NCBI GenBank assembly: GCA_030452365.1
Contig: JAKDMK010000078.1
Location: forward strand, 1 to 8,546
DNA length: 8,546 nt
Origin: Nitrococcus sp.
Lineage (GTDB): Bacteria; Pseudomonadota; Gammaproteobacteria; Nitrococcales; Nitrococcaceae
Reading direction: 5' to 3'
Shown: piece after piece, positions 1 through 5,809 of the stretch
How positions within the stretch are numbered: position 1 is the stretch's first letter
Layout: each line of letters begins with the position of its first letter
Translations under genes and position numbers: made by a program
The notes under the pieces: model-generated
What the model saw: the letters and a program-made list of their open reading frames with translations, nothing else
The model's database searches: none
What the model was told of the DNA's origin: nothing

Positions 1-2
1 CA

Positions 3-137
3 GGTAACTACTACATGGTAGGACAACATGTCAACTGTGATATCAGCAGAGAGGTCTTGTTAACGGTCACCGACCGGATGAAGCAAGGCCAGCGCCGGCT
101 TCCCGAACCGAACTGGGCGGATGTGGCTGGAGCTTGA
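3..137 (+). CDS. Possible C-terminal end of an unidentified protein (5' end outside window)
   Basis: The third plus-strand frame is open from the left edge to a TGA at 135-137 and gives 44 residues, beginning GNYYMVGQHVNC and ending PEPNWADVAGA. The composition is protein-like, with no runs of rare residues. The stop falls only 14 bases before the modC stop codon on the other strand, a spacing typical of convergent gene ends. I do not recognise the family, and a 44-codon open stretch in GC-rich DNA can occur by chance. No terminator is visible in the short gap between the two stops. Confidence 0.35.
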   Translation, partial: GNYYMVGQHVNCDISREVLLTVTDRMKQGQRRLPEPNWADVAGA

Positions 138-151
138 GGAAGCGGGGCGGA

Positions 152-1240
152 TTAGCCTGCGCCACCGACATCTTCGGGAGCTACAGCGAGCGACTTCACG
201 ATCGCGTAGCAACCCATTCCCTCAGATAGGGCAAGTGCGTTGAGGGAACGCCGTGTCACATGAGCGAGCACTGGTCCGGCTGAAGTGCGCACCGAGACGA
301 TTGTACCCGGGTCTAGCCCGGGCCGGATCGACGTAATCGTGCCGGCAAACACATTGAGTGCCGAGATGGCTTGCGGCGCAACGAGCGATAGAACAACCTC
401 GTGGGCCGCAATACGGATCCGAACGCGGTTTCCGACGCGGGCGTTTACCTTAGGCAGGAACATTTGCGTGCCGGCGGCATCGAGTTCCGACAAGCCATCG
501 GGATGATGTGCCTCCACGACGGCTTCGAGCACGGCGCCGACGCCACGGGGGCCTGCGAATGTGGCCATCGGATCGCCCAGGACTTCTGCTGCCGTCCCCT
601 TGTGCGAAACTTGGCCTTTTTCCATGGCGACAACGGTCGTGGCTAGACGCGCAACCTCGAACGGAGAGTGACTGACGTAGAGGATGGGCACGGACACCTC
701 ATCTCGCAACCGTTCGAAATACGGCAAAATTTCCGCCTTGCGCGCTTCATCGAGCGAAGCGAGAGGCTCATCGGCGAGAATCAGCCTTGGGGCGGCCAAC
801 AGGGCGCGGCCAATGGCAACCCTCTGCTTCTCCCCGCCCGAGAGGTAGCCCGGCCGTCGGTCGAGCAGGTGCCCAAGGCCAAGCAGGTCAATGACCCGGC
901 CCATGTCTTCGCGTGGCGCGTCTTTCGGCGCGAAACGTCGGCCATAGGCAAGATTCTGGCGCACAGACAAATGGGGGAACAGCCGTCCTTCCTGAAAGAT
1001 GTAGCCAAGCCTGCGCTTGTGTGCCGGCAGCCACACCCCGTTGCTGGTATCGCCCAGAACCCAGCTATCCGTAGCGACCCGACCCACCCTGGGGCGCAGC
1101 AGACCTGCCACGGCGTTGATAATGGTGGTCTTGCCCGATCCGGAACGGCCAAACAGGACGGTGATGCCTGTCGGCGCCTCGAACGAGGCATCGAGGATGA
1201 ATGAGCCAAAATCATGCTGAAGCGTGACGGACAGGGTCAT
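152..1240 (-). CDS. modC: Molybdate ABC transporter ATP-binding protein ModC
   Basis: ModC is the cytoplasmic ATPase that powers molybdate import through ModB. In a 362-aa product counted from the chosen start, Walker A (GRSGSGKT) is at residues 31-38, the Q-loop glutamine at 83, the signature LSGGE at 133-137, Walker B with its catalytic glutamate (LILADE) at about 153-158, and the switch histidine at 191. Residues from about 290 form a C-terminal TOBE/Mop-like domain, which separates ModC from generic ABC ATPases and is known to bind molybdate. Two starts are possible. ATG at 1240 forms an ATGA overlap with the modB stop and matches the usual family N-terminus (MTLSV). ATG at 1255 would add five residues (MDFAR). 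Neither has a strong Shine-Dalgarno, so coupling to modB translation is likely. It is last in the modABC order. Confidence 0.95.
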   Translation of the reverse strand: MTLSVTLQHDFGSFILDASFEAPTGITVLFGRSGSGKTTIINAVAGLLRPRVGRVATDSWVLGDTSNGVWLPAHKRRLGYIFQEGRLFPHLSVRQNLAYGRRFAPKDAPREDMGRVIDLLGLGHLLDRRPGYLSGGEKQRVAIGRALLAAPRLILADEPLASLDEARKAEILPYFERLRDEVSVPILYVSHSPFEVARLATTVVAMEKGQVSHKGTAAEVLGDPMATFAGPRGVGAVLEAVVEAHHPDGLSELDAAGTQMFLPKVNARVGNRVRIRIAAHEVVLSLVAPQAISALNVFAGTITSIRPGLDPGTIVSVRTSAGPVLAHVTRRSLNALALSEGMGCYAIVKSLAVAPEDVGGAG

Positions 1241-1929
1241 GCGTGCGAAATCCATTTCGCTATGCGCTGGGCAACCAGTTCCGACGCCAACAATGCAGCC
1301 ATGGCGATAATTACCGATACAAGAACCAACCGCAGCGCCGCGTCCTCTTTGCCGGGTACCTGCAGGAATGCATATATGGCCGAGGGGATCGTTCGTGTCT
1401 GTCCGGGAATGTTGGATACGAAGGTGATGGTTGCACCGAACTCACCCATCGCCTTGGCGAATGCCAGAATGGAGCCGGCGACGATGCCGGGCAGGATCAG
1501 GGGTAAGGTAACGGTCACGAAGACCCATGGCGGCGACGCCCCGAGCGTAGCACTCGCGTCCTCCAGCCTGGGATCAACCGCCTCGATGGAGAGACGAATG
1601 GCGCGCACCATGAGGGGAAAGGCCATCGTACCGGCTGCAAGCGCGGCACCCGTCCAGCGGAACGCGAATACGATGCCAAATTCCTGCAGGATGCTGCCGA
1701 CCGGTCCCTTTGTGCCCAGGGTCAGAAGCAGCAGATAGCCCGTGACGACTGGAGGCAGGATGAGCGGCAAATGAACGATCCCATTCAGTAGCTGCTTGCC
1801 TGGAAACTGCCAGCGCGCCAGTGCATAGGCAACGAATATGCCCAGAGGCAAGCTGGCGAATGTTGCCAGAAGCGAAACGCGCAGGGAGAGTTCAACCGCT
1901 CTCCATTCCTCGGGTCCGAGCCAGTCCAC
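1237..1929 (-). CDS. modB: Molybdate ABC transporter permease ModB
   Basis: This is the inner-membrane subunit, of which two copies form the molybdate channel and dock on ModC. The 230-aa protein has about five hydrophobic segments (roughly residues 15-38, 50-72, 90-112, 143-165 and 200-220). It carries the cytoplasmic EAA coupling loop of binding-protein-dependent permeases at about 123-142 (EDASATLGASPP, then TLP). The segment AFAKAMGEFGATITF at 156-170 is typical of ModB/CysT-type permeases. Length matches the family, which is about 225-230 aa. The start is GTG, six bases after the modA stop, with no convincing Shine-Dalgarno, so translation probably re-initiates after modA. The stop overlaps the modC start as ATGA. 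Specificity for molybdate is taken from the neighbours modA, modC and the ModE-like regulator. Confidence 0.95.
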   Translation of the reverse strand: MDWLGPEEWRAVELSLRVSLLATFASLPLGIFVAYALARWQFPGKQLLNGIVHLPLILPPVVTGYLLLLTLGTKGPVGSILQEFGIVFAFRWTGAALAAGTMAFPLMVRAIRLSIEAVDPRLEDASATLGASPPWVFVTVTLPLILPGIVAGSILAFAKAMGEFGATITFVSNIPGQTRTIPSAIYAFLQVPGKEDAALRLVLVSVIIAMAALLASELVAQRIAKWISHA

Positions 1930-1935
1930 GACCGG

Positions 1936-2718
1936 CTATTCAGTCACCACCACGAACCCCTGTCGCTCGAAGGCTTGGCGCGCATCGGGTCCGCGAAGAT
2001 AGCTCAGAAACTCCGACTCGGCCGGAAAATCCCGGTTCGCCAAGTCGGCTACCGGATAGACGATCGGCGGATGGCTGTCGGCAGGGAATGTACCAATCAC
2101 GGTCACGTTGTCCTCAGCCACCGCGTCGGTGGCGTAAACAATGCCGTACGGAGCCTCCCCTGTGGCGACGAGCGCCAGCGCTGCGCGAACATTGTCGGTC
2201 TGCGCCACGCGTGCCTCGACATCGTCCCAGAGACCAAGGCTTTCCAGCGACGCCTTGCCGTAAATTCCGGCTGGTACGGCGTCGACCAGCGCCATTGCCA
2301 GCCGGCCGTTATCCAGCAGTCTGGCAAGATTCATGTCCGGTCCGATCTCTACCTGCTCCGCGTTCTGACCATGAGCAATCAGCACGATGGAATTGTTCAG
2401 AAGGTCAAATCGCGTGCCCGCTTCCAGCAGGCCGTCGCTCTCCAGCGTGTCCATCCAGCCTGGATTTGCCGAAATGAAGACGTCCGCCGGTGCGCCCTGC
2501 TGAATCTGGCGTGCAAGCGCCGAGGATCCGGCGAGAGAAACGGTGACCATATGCTCGCTTTGCGCCTCAAAGCGCTGCTCAATCTCCTGCATCGCATTGG
2601 TCAGGCTCGCGGCCGCGAAAATTGTGATCTCGTCCGCTTGCGCAGACATTGCCTGTGCCATCAGGCTGAACGCAACGGCCGTACCCACACCAAGCAGAGG
2701 CCGGATAGTAACAAACAT
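1936..2718 (-). CDS. modA: Molybdate-binding periplasmic protein ModA
   Basis: ModA captures molybdate (and usually tungstate) in the periplasm and delivers it to ModB. The 260-aa product begins with a signal peptide: a hydrophobic core at about residues 8-21 and a likely signal peptidase I site after AQA (residue 28). The mature protein opens with EITIFAAASL, followed further on by SLAGSSALARQ. These two serine-containing loops correspond to the oxyanion-binding loops of ModA, and the VPAGIYGK segment is also typical. I chose ATG at 2718 because GGGGAAG lies six bases upstream on the coding strand. An in-frame ATG at 2733 would add five residues but has no ribosome binding site and sits almost against the dyad at 2738-2755. 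modB follows after six bases. Confidence 0.95.
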   Translation of the reverse strand: MFVTIRPLLGVGTAVAFSLMAQAMSAQADEITIFAAASLTNAMQEIEQRFEAQSEHMVTVSLAGSSALARQIQQGAPADVFISANPGWMDTLESDGLLEAGTRFDLLNNSIVLIAHGQNAEQVEIGPDMNLARLLDNGRLAMALVDAVPAGIYGKASLESLGLWDDVEARVAQTDNVRAALALVATGEAPYGIVYATDAVAEDNVTVIGTFPADSHPPIVYPVADLANRDFPAESEFLSYLRGPDARQAFERQGFVVVTE

Positions 2719-2724
2719 CACCAA

Positions 2725-2731
2725 CTTCCCC
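2725..2731 (-). promoter_or_regulatory. Ribosome binding site deciding the modA start
   Basis: The minus strand reads GGGGAAG here, six bases upstream of ATG at 2718. This supports 2718 over the ATG at 2733, which lies inside or before this element and has no purine-rich sequence of its own upstream. Confidence 0.6.
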
Positions 2732-2737
2732 ATCGAT

Positions 2738-2755
2738 ATGTTTCGTCGGAAACAT
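2738..2755. promoter_or_regulatory. Dyad between modE and modA, candidate ModE operator
   Basis: An inverted repeat with perfect 7-base arms ATGTTTC and GAAACAT and a 4-base spacer (GTCG) lies in the 66-base gap between the modE-like stop and the modA start, upstream of the modA ribosome binding site. ModE-family regulators are known to bind short AT-rich dyads before modA when molybdate is abundant and to repress transport. The position fits that role. The arms resemble, but do not exactly match, the enterobacterial ModE box as I remember it, so the assignment is inference. As RNA it would form a weak 7-bp hairpin with no U-tract, so it is not a convincing terminator. Confidence 0.4.
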
Positions 2756-2783
2756 CGCAGATCGATCCGTTAGAGGGCAAGCT

Positions 2784-3155
2784 CTATTTTCTTCCGGGAG
2801 TATCGCCGAGCAGCGACTGCATCTCCTCTATCGCATCCTGTCCAACCCGTTCAGTTTGCACTTCCAACTTGCGGTAGGCGGCGAGCACGCTCTTCCCGAT
2901 CGGCGTCAGGGCGGCGCCGCCACCGCTTGCGCCCCCACGCGTGCTTTCAACCAGCGGGTCGCGGAACATGGCATTCATGGTTTCGACAAGTTGCCAGGCG
3001 CGCTTGTAGCTCATGCCCATTTCCCGCCCCGCCGCGGCAATGGAACCAGTCTTGTCGATAAGATCGAGAAGGTCGGCCTTTCCCGGGCCCATGAACCAGG
3101 CGGGCGTGAACTTGACCCGGATCTGAAGTTTCGGTTTGTCGAATCCGTCGATCAT
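2784..3155 (-). CDS. modE: ModE-like molybdate-responsive regulator, DNA-binding domain only
   Basis: The product (123 aa from the chosen start) matches the N-terminal winged helix-turn-helix domain of ModE. KLQIRVKF at 9-16 is followed by GPGKADLLDLIDKTGSIAAA at about 23-42 and the recognition region MGMSYKRAWQLVETMN at 46-61, then a glycine-rich wing. ModE of E. coli has in addition a C-terminal pair of molybdate-binding (Mop) domains. These are absent here, as in many alphaproteobacterial single-domain versions, so the ligand-sensing mode is unclear. The frame stays open upstream to a GTG at 3239 and also has an ATG at 3170. I chose ATG at 3155 because the encoded protein then begins just before the conserved region; none of the starts has a clear ribosome binding site. 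It is the first gene of the mod cluster and probably autoregulates it or represses modABC. Confidence 0.85.
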   Translation of the reverse strand: MIDGFDKPKLQIRVKFTPAWFMGPGKADLLDLIDKTGSIAAAGREMGMSYKRAWQLVETMNAMFRDPLVESTRGGASGGGAALTPIGKSVLAAYRKLEVQTERVGQDAIEEMQSLLGDTPGRK

Positions 3156-3343
3156 CTGGAATACACGCATCTTGCATTGAGGGGTTGGCAGGGGCACCTG
3201 GAATGCAGCCGATGTACACGCACCCAGGGCCGGGTGCACGGTGTTTCATAGTTTACCAGCCGAGACCCTGGCACACCATGCGACCGCCCCAGATCGATCC
3301 ATAAGGCCTTGCACGCCGCTTGACGTCATGGCATCAACGTCTT
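3156..3343. other. Divergent intergenic region between the mod and B12-riboswitch loci
   Basis: About 190 bases separate the modE-like start (minus) from the riboswitch (plus), so promoters for both operons must lie here. A TTGACG hexamer at 3320-3325 could be a -35 box for the rightward transcript, but no good -10 box follows at the right distance. A 6-bp stem (GCACCC/GGGTGC, 3220-3237) is present but weak. I see no convincing coding sequence. Confidence 0.5.
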
Positions 3344-3531
3344 GCTTCGGTTCCGCCATGACGCGCGGATTAAAAGGGAACACGGTGCGGATTACCCATC
3401 AGGGGCCAATTCCGTGGCTGCCCTCGCAACTGTAAGCGGCGAGCTTTTCGCACGAGTGCCACTGGATTCAGACAGAATCCGGGAAGGCGGCGAGAAGCGT
3501 TGGAGCCGCGAGCCAGGAGACCTGCCCGAGC
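3344..3531 (+). ncRNA. Cobalamin (B12) riboswitch
   Basis: This 5' leader RNA binds adenosylcobalamin or related cobamides and turns off downstream expression when B12 is plentiful. Nearly all conserved blocks appear in the right order: GGTTCC at about 3349-3354, GGATTAAAAGGGAA with GGTG at 3368-3386, GGCTGCCCTCGCAACTGTAAGC at 3417-3438, GCCACTG at 3458-3464, GGGAAGGCG at 3481-3489, and the B12 box AGCCAGGAGACCTGCC at 3511-3526. A P1-like closing stem can be drawn between GCTTCGG (3344-3350) and CCGAGC (about 3526-3531). The one visible departure is CCCTCGC where CCCCCGC is usual. The family is known to control B12 synthesis, corrinoid uptake and cobalt uptake genes, which frames the function of the whole downstream operon. 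The exact ends are approximate. Confidence 0.95.
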
Positions 3532-3544
3532 GATAGACCATGAA

Positions 3545-3564
3545 GCCGGACGAGGTGTTCCGGC
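3545..3564 (+). promoter_or_regulatory. Hairpin in the riboswitch expression platform
   Basis: GCCGGA and TCCGGC form a 6-bp stem with an 8-base loop. It lies 14 bases beyond the riboswitch core and directly abuts the Shine-Dalgarno AAGGGGG at 3565-3571. Cobalamin riboswitches commonly act through a hairpin near the ribosome binding site that makes a loop-loop contact with the aptamer, so this stem is the natural candidate. No U-tract follows, so translational control is more likely than termination. Confidence 0.45.
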
Positions 3565-3571
3565 AAGGGGG
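3565..3571 (+). promoter_or_regulatory. Strong Shine-Dalgarno before the leader ORF
   Basis: AAGGGGG lies six bases upstream of ATG at 3578. It is the best ribosome binding site between the riboswitch and the monooxygenase gene, which implies that the first translation event after the riboswitch starts at 3578. Confidence 0.55.
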
Positions 3572-3577
3572 CAGACA

Positions 3578-3655
3578 ATGACCACGTCACACTACCGGGC
3601 GCGAGCACAGGTCTTTGCATCCTCGATCGAGGATGCAAGGCCCGATGTGCACTAG
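3578..3655 (+). CDS. Putative 25-aa leader peptide downstream of the B12 riboswitch
   Basis: ATG at 3578, with AAGGGGG six bases upstream, opens a 25-codon frame (MTTSHYRARAQVFASSIEDA, then RPDVH) ending at TAG 3653-3655. It reads straight through the 24-bp palindrome at 3615-3638 and stops eight bases after the start codon of the next small ORF (3645), so its translation could unwind that hairpin and feed ribosomes to the next start. I do not recognise the peptide, and its third-position composition is only weakly coding-like. Alternatively it is the true N-terminus of a gene of about 70 codons that continues in the 3645-3785 frame after a one-base indel. Other genes here show apparent indels, so this cannot be excluded. 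Confidence 0.4.
   Translation: MTTSHYRARAQVFASSIEDARPDVH
3615..3638. repeat. 24-bp perfect palindrome in the operon leader
   Basis: The arms TTGCATCCTCGA and TCGAGGATGCAA are exact reverse complements with no spacer. In RNA the stem can grow outward through a U-G wobble and a C-G pair (3613-3640), placing AAGG (3637-3640), the only purine run just before ATG 3645, inside the 3' arm. It may be a translation-blocking hairpin, a dimeric protein-binding site or a processing site. No U-tract follows, so it is not an intrinsic terminator. Confidence 0.7.
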
Positions 3656-3785
3656 CGCCATCCATTTCGTCACGCCGCAGTTTGACGCCAAAGGTTCTCC
3701 GCTGGTTGAGGCCGGCATTATCGCGCCGTTGTTTTCCGCACGATCCGGCCATGATCCCTCCGCGGACCCGGAGTTGGCGTTATGA
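3645..3785 (+). CDS. Small 46-aa hypothetical protein coupled to the monooxygenase gene
   Basis: ATG at 3645 opens a 46-codon frame (MCTSAIHFVTPQFDAKGSPL at its start, ending DPSADPELAL). Its TGA overlaps the monooxygenase ATG as ATGA at 3782-3785, the same arrangement used at other junctions of this operon. Third codon positions are mostly G or C, unlike a random open stretch. It has no signal peptide, no membrane segment and a single cysteine at position 2. An in-frame ATG at 3633 would make it 50 aa. The weak ribosome binding site is buried in the preceding palindrome, so translation probably depends on the leader ORF. I do not recognise a family. It could instead be the C-terminal part of a larger small protein starting at 3578 with a frameshift. 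Confidence 0.5.
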   Translation: MCTSAIHFVTPQFDAKGSPLVEAGIIAPLFSARSGHDPSADPELAL

Positions 3786-4808
3786 GGGTCGATATCGCCG
3801 GGTTCACCCGCGGCTCGAAGCAGCTCGACCATCGGGGCGTGCTCGCTTTCTGCGCGCGCATGGATGCACTTGGCTACGACGGCATCTGGTTCAACGAATT
3901 CCATTTCCAGCAGCCGCCTGACCCGTACCCCTCAACGCTTTTGCTGGCTTCGGCCATCCTGGCACGCACGGAACGGCTTCGGGTCGGTACCTCGATCGTC
4001 GTTTTGCCGCTTTATCATCCGCTGTTGCTGGCCGAGCAGGTTGCGCAGCTTCACTGGCAAAGCGCTGGGCGGTTCGATTTCGGTATTGGACGCGGCACGT
4101 TTCCGTCGACGCTTCAGACTCTCGGCATCGATCCATCGTGCACCCGCGCGCTGTTCGAGCAATCCTTCAAATTGATGCGCTCGGCCTGGCTCGGGCCGAC
4201 CAACGTTCCAGCGGACGGAGCGTGGCCGGCTTCAAACCATTCGGTGGGACCGCTGCTGGCGATAGACGAACGGATCCCGATCTATATCGTCGGGTCGACC
4301 CCGGAAACCGTCGCCTTGGCTATCGAACATCATCTGCCGTTGCTGCTCAGCCTCGAGCCGTCAGAAGTCCGGCAACTCGGCGTCTATGACGAACTGACCG
4401 GCAATACCTCTGGCCGCACCCTGCCGATTTCTCGATCTCGCGCTATGTGACTATCGGCGCCACCACAGAGGCCGCGCTCGATGCCGTGGATACCCTACTA
4501 CCGCGGCTCTCCGAACGGCGTTGCCGTTACGCCATTGCTCAGAACCGCCCCTTGGACACCGTCAAGCCCATCGATCGCGATGCATTCCTTGCCCAGCAGA
4601 TGATCGCCGGCAATCCCGAGGACTGCTTCACGCAAATCGTGGCACTGCGCCAGACCACCGGCATCGACAGCATCCGCCTCATCTTCAACTGCAATGCGAG
4701 GTCGCAGAAGACGAGGCTGAATCCATGGCCACCCTGTTCGGCCGGGAGGTGCTTCCCGCTCTCAAAACCCTGCCATCCCTACCAACCCAAACAGAGGCTT
4801 CTCCATGA
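3782..4808 (+). pseudogene. Luciferase-like FMN-dependent monooxygenase, two apparent frameshifts
   Basis: Luciferase-like monooxygenases use reduced FMN and oxygen to oxidise a substrate, here unknown. The first frame (3782 to about 4426) shows the TIM-barrel hallmarks: GYDGIWFNEFHF at residues 31-42, then LRVGTSIVVLPLYHPLLLAEQ and GRFDFGIGRGT, and later IPIYIVGSTPETVALA. After CCG at 4424-4426 the protein continues one frame back (DFSISRYVTIGATTEAAL), and after AAT near 4693-4695 it shifts back again (EVAEDEAESMATLFGREV, then LPAL). Each break is explained by loss of a single G (CCGGAT to CCGAT; AATGGC to AATGC). With both restored the gene would encode 342 aa, the normal length of the family. 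The corrected stop overlaps the next start as ATGA. As written, translation ends at 4450 after 222 aa, losing the last third of the barrel. Either a recent pseudogene or sequencing errors. Confidence 0.85.
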
Positions 4809-5803
4809 TCCTGCCTACCCTGCCCCGTCGTGCCCTGCTCAGCAGCGCTGTCGCCGCCCTGGCCATGGCGGCTCCGTCCTTTGCCCAGGACGCAGCCTTC
4901 CCCATGACCGACGAGAATTGCGGCGTAACCACCGTCTACGAAGCGCCGCCACAGCGTGCCGTCACGCTCTCCAACAATGCCACCGAAATGCTGCTGGCCC
5001 TTGGCCTCGAGGACAGCATGGCGGGCACCTCCTACATGGCCAATCTCGAGATCAGCCCGGATTATGCCGAAGCCTATGCAACGGTGCCGATCCTCTCGCC
5101 GCTGGTTGCCACCACCGAACAATTGATCGAAGCCGAAGCCGATTTCGTCTATTCGGGCTATCCGGACGGGTTCAGCGAGTCCCGTCACACCCGCGATCAG
5201 CTTCATGACCTTGGCATGAAGACCCGGCTCAATGAGGAAGGCTGCAATCTGGGGCCGTTCGGCTTTGCGGAGCTGTTTGACGAAATCCATTCCGTCGCCG
5301 CCATCTTCGGCGTCGCGGATCGTGGCAAAGCGCTGATCGAGAATTTGTCCGGACGGCTCGAGACCGTCGAGGCCAAACTGGCTGGCACCGATCCGATCCC
5401 GGTCTTCATCTACAATGGCGGCGACGCCGCACCCCGCGCGGTCCTTGGCAATACGCTGCTGTCTCAGGCCGTCGAGGCGGCTGGTGGCAAGAATATCTTC
5501 GCCGACGTCGCCGACCGTTACGGCACGGTGAGCTGGGAGCAGGTGGCGGTTCGGGCGCCCGAGTACGTCGTCGTCTATTACTCCGGCACCGCCAGCGGCC
5601 AGGTGGTGGAGAATCCCGCAACGGAATTAGGTCAGGCCCGTGTCGACACTCTCAAGACCATACCCATCATCGCCGATGTGCCGGCCGTCCTGAACGACCG
5701 CTTCATCCTCATCAATTCCGTCCAGGCTCAGCCGGGACCGAGCACGGTTGATGCCGTCGAGACTATGGCCAGGGCGTTCCATCCGGACGCCTTCGAGGAA
5801 TAA
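4805..5803 (+). CDS. ABC transporter periplasmic binding protein, FepB/BtuF type
   Basis: This 332-aa protein would bind a metal chelate or corrinoid in the periplasm for the permease encoded next. A signal peptide is clear: PRRALLS at 7-13, hydrophobic core to about 23, and a likely cleavage after SFA (residue 27). The twin arginine could allow Tat export, but the motif is not a strong match. The mature part has the class III binding-protein pattern: PPQRAVTLSNNATEMLLALGL at 48-68, then IEAEADFVYSGYPDG, a long connecting helix, and WEQVAVRAPEYVVVYYSG in the second lobe. Cysteines at 39 and 147 could pair as a disulfide, as in some siderophore-type binding proteins. The ligand cannot be read from sequence; the upstream cobalamin riboswitch points to corrinoid or cobalt. 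The start overlaps the stop of the monooxygenase reading frame as ATGA. Confidence 0.9.
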   Translation: MILPTLPRRALLSSAVAALAMAAPSFAQDAAFPMTDENCGVTTVYEAPPQRAVTLSNNATEMLLALGLEDSMAGTSYMANLEISPDYAEAYATVPILSPLVATTEQLIEAEADFVYSGYPDGFSESRHTRDQLHDLGMKTRLNEEGCNLGPFGFAELFDEIHSVAAIFGVADRGKALIENLSGRLETVEAKLAGTDPIPVFIYNGGDAAPRAVLGNTLLSQAVEAAGGKNIFADVADRYGTVSWEQVAVRAPEYVVVYYSGTASGQVVENPATELGQARVDTLKTIPIIADVPAVLNDRFILINSVQAQPGPSTVDAVETMARAFHPDAFEE

Positions 5804-5809
5804 ACCGCC

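Noticed and set aside
1975..2877. Plus-strand open frame of 300 codons
   Set aside because: It runs antisense to modA and into the modE-like gene, both firmly identified, and its product resembles no family.
3220..3237. GCACCC/GGGTGC inverted repeat in the divergent region
   Set aside because: Six-base GC-rich arms are expected by chance in GC-rich DNA, and the element has no clear relation to a start or promoter.
3156..3239. Longer ModE-like protein starting at GTG 3239
   Set aside because: The extra 28 residues do not look like the family N-terminus, and no ribosome binding site precedes the GTG.
3320..3348. Promoter with TTGACG as -35 box for the riboswitch operon
   Set aside because: The -35 hexamer is good, but 17 bases later the sequence is TGCTTC, a poor -10 box. 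A transcription start cannot be placed.
3545..3564. Intrinsic terminator after the riboswitch
   Set aside because: The stem is only 6 bp and is followed by AAGGGGG, a Shine-Dalgarno, instead of a U-tract.
4420..4700. Programmed -1 frameshifting in the monooxygenase gene
   Set aside because: Two separate -1 shifts would be needed. The sequences CCGATTT and AATGCGA are not slippery heptamers of the known X XXY YYZ type, so single-base loss is simpler.
4700..5208. Continuation of the 4447-5208 frame beyond the second frameshift
   Set aside because: Similarity to the monooxygenase ends near 4695. The rest overlaps the binding-protein gene out of frame and reads as proline/arginine-rich noise.
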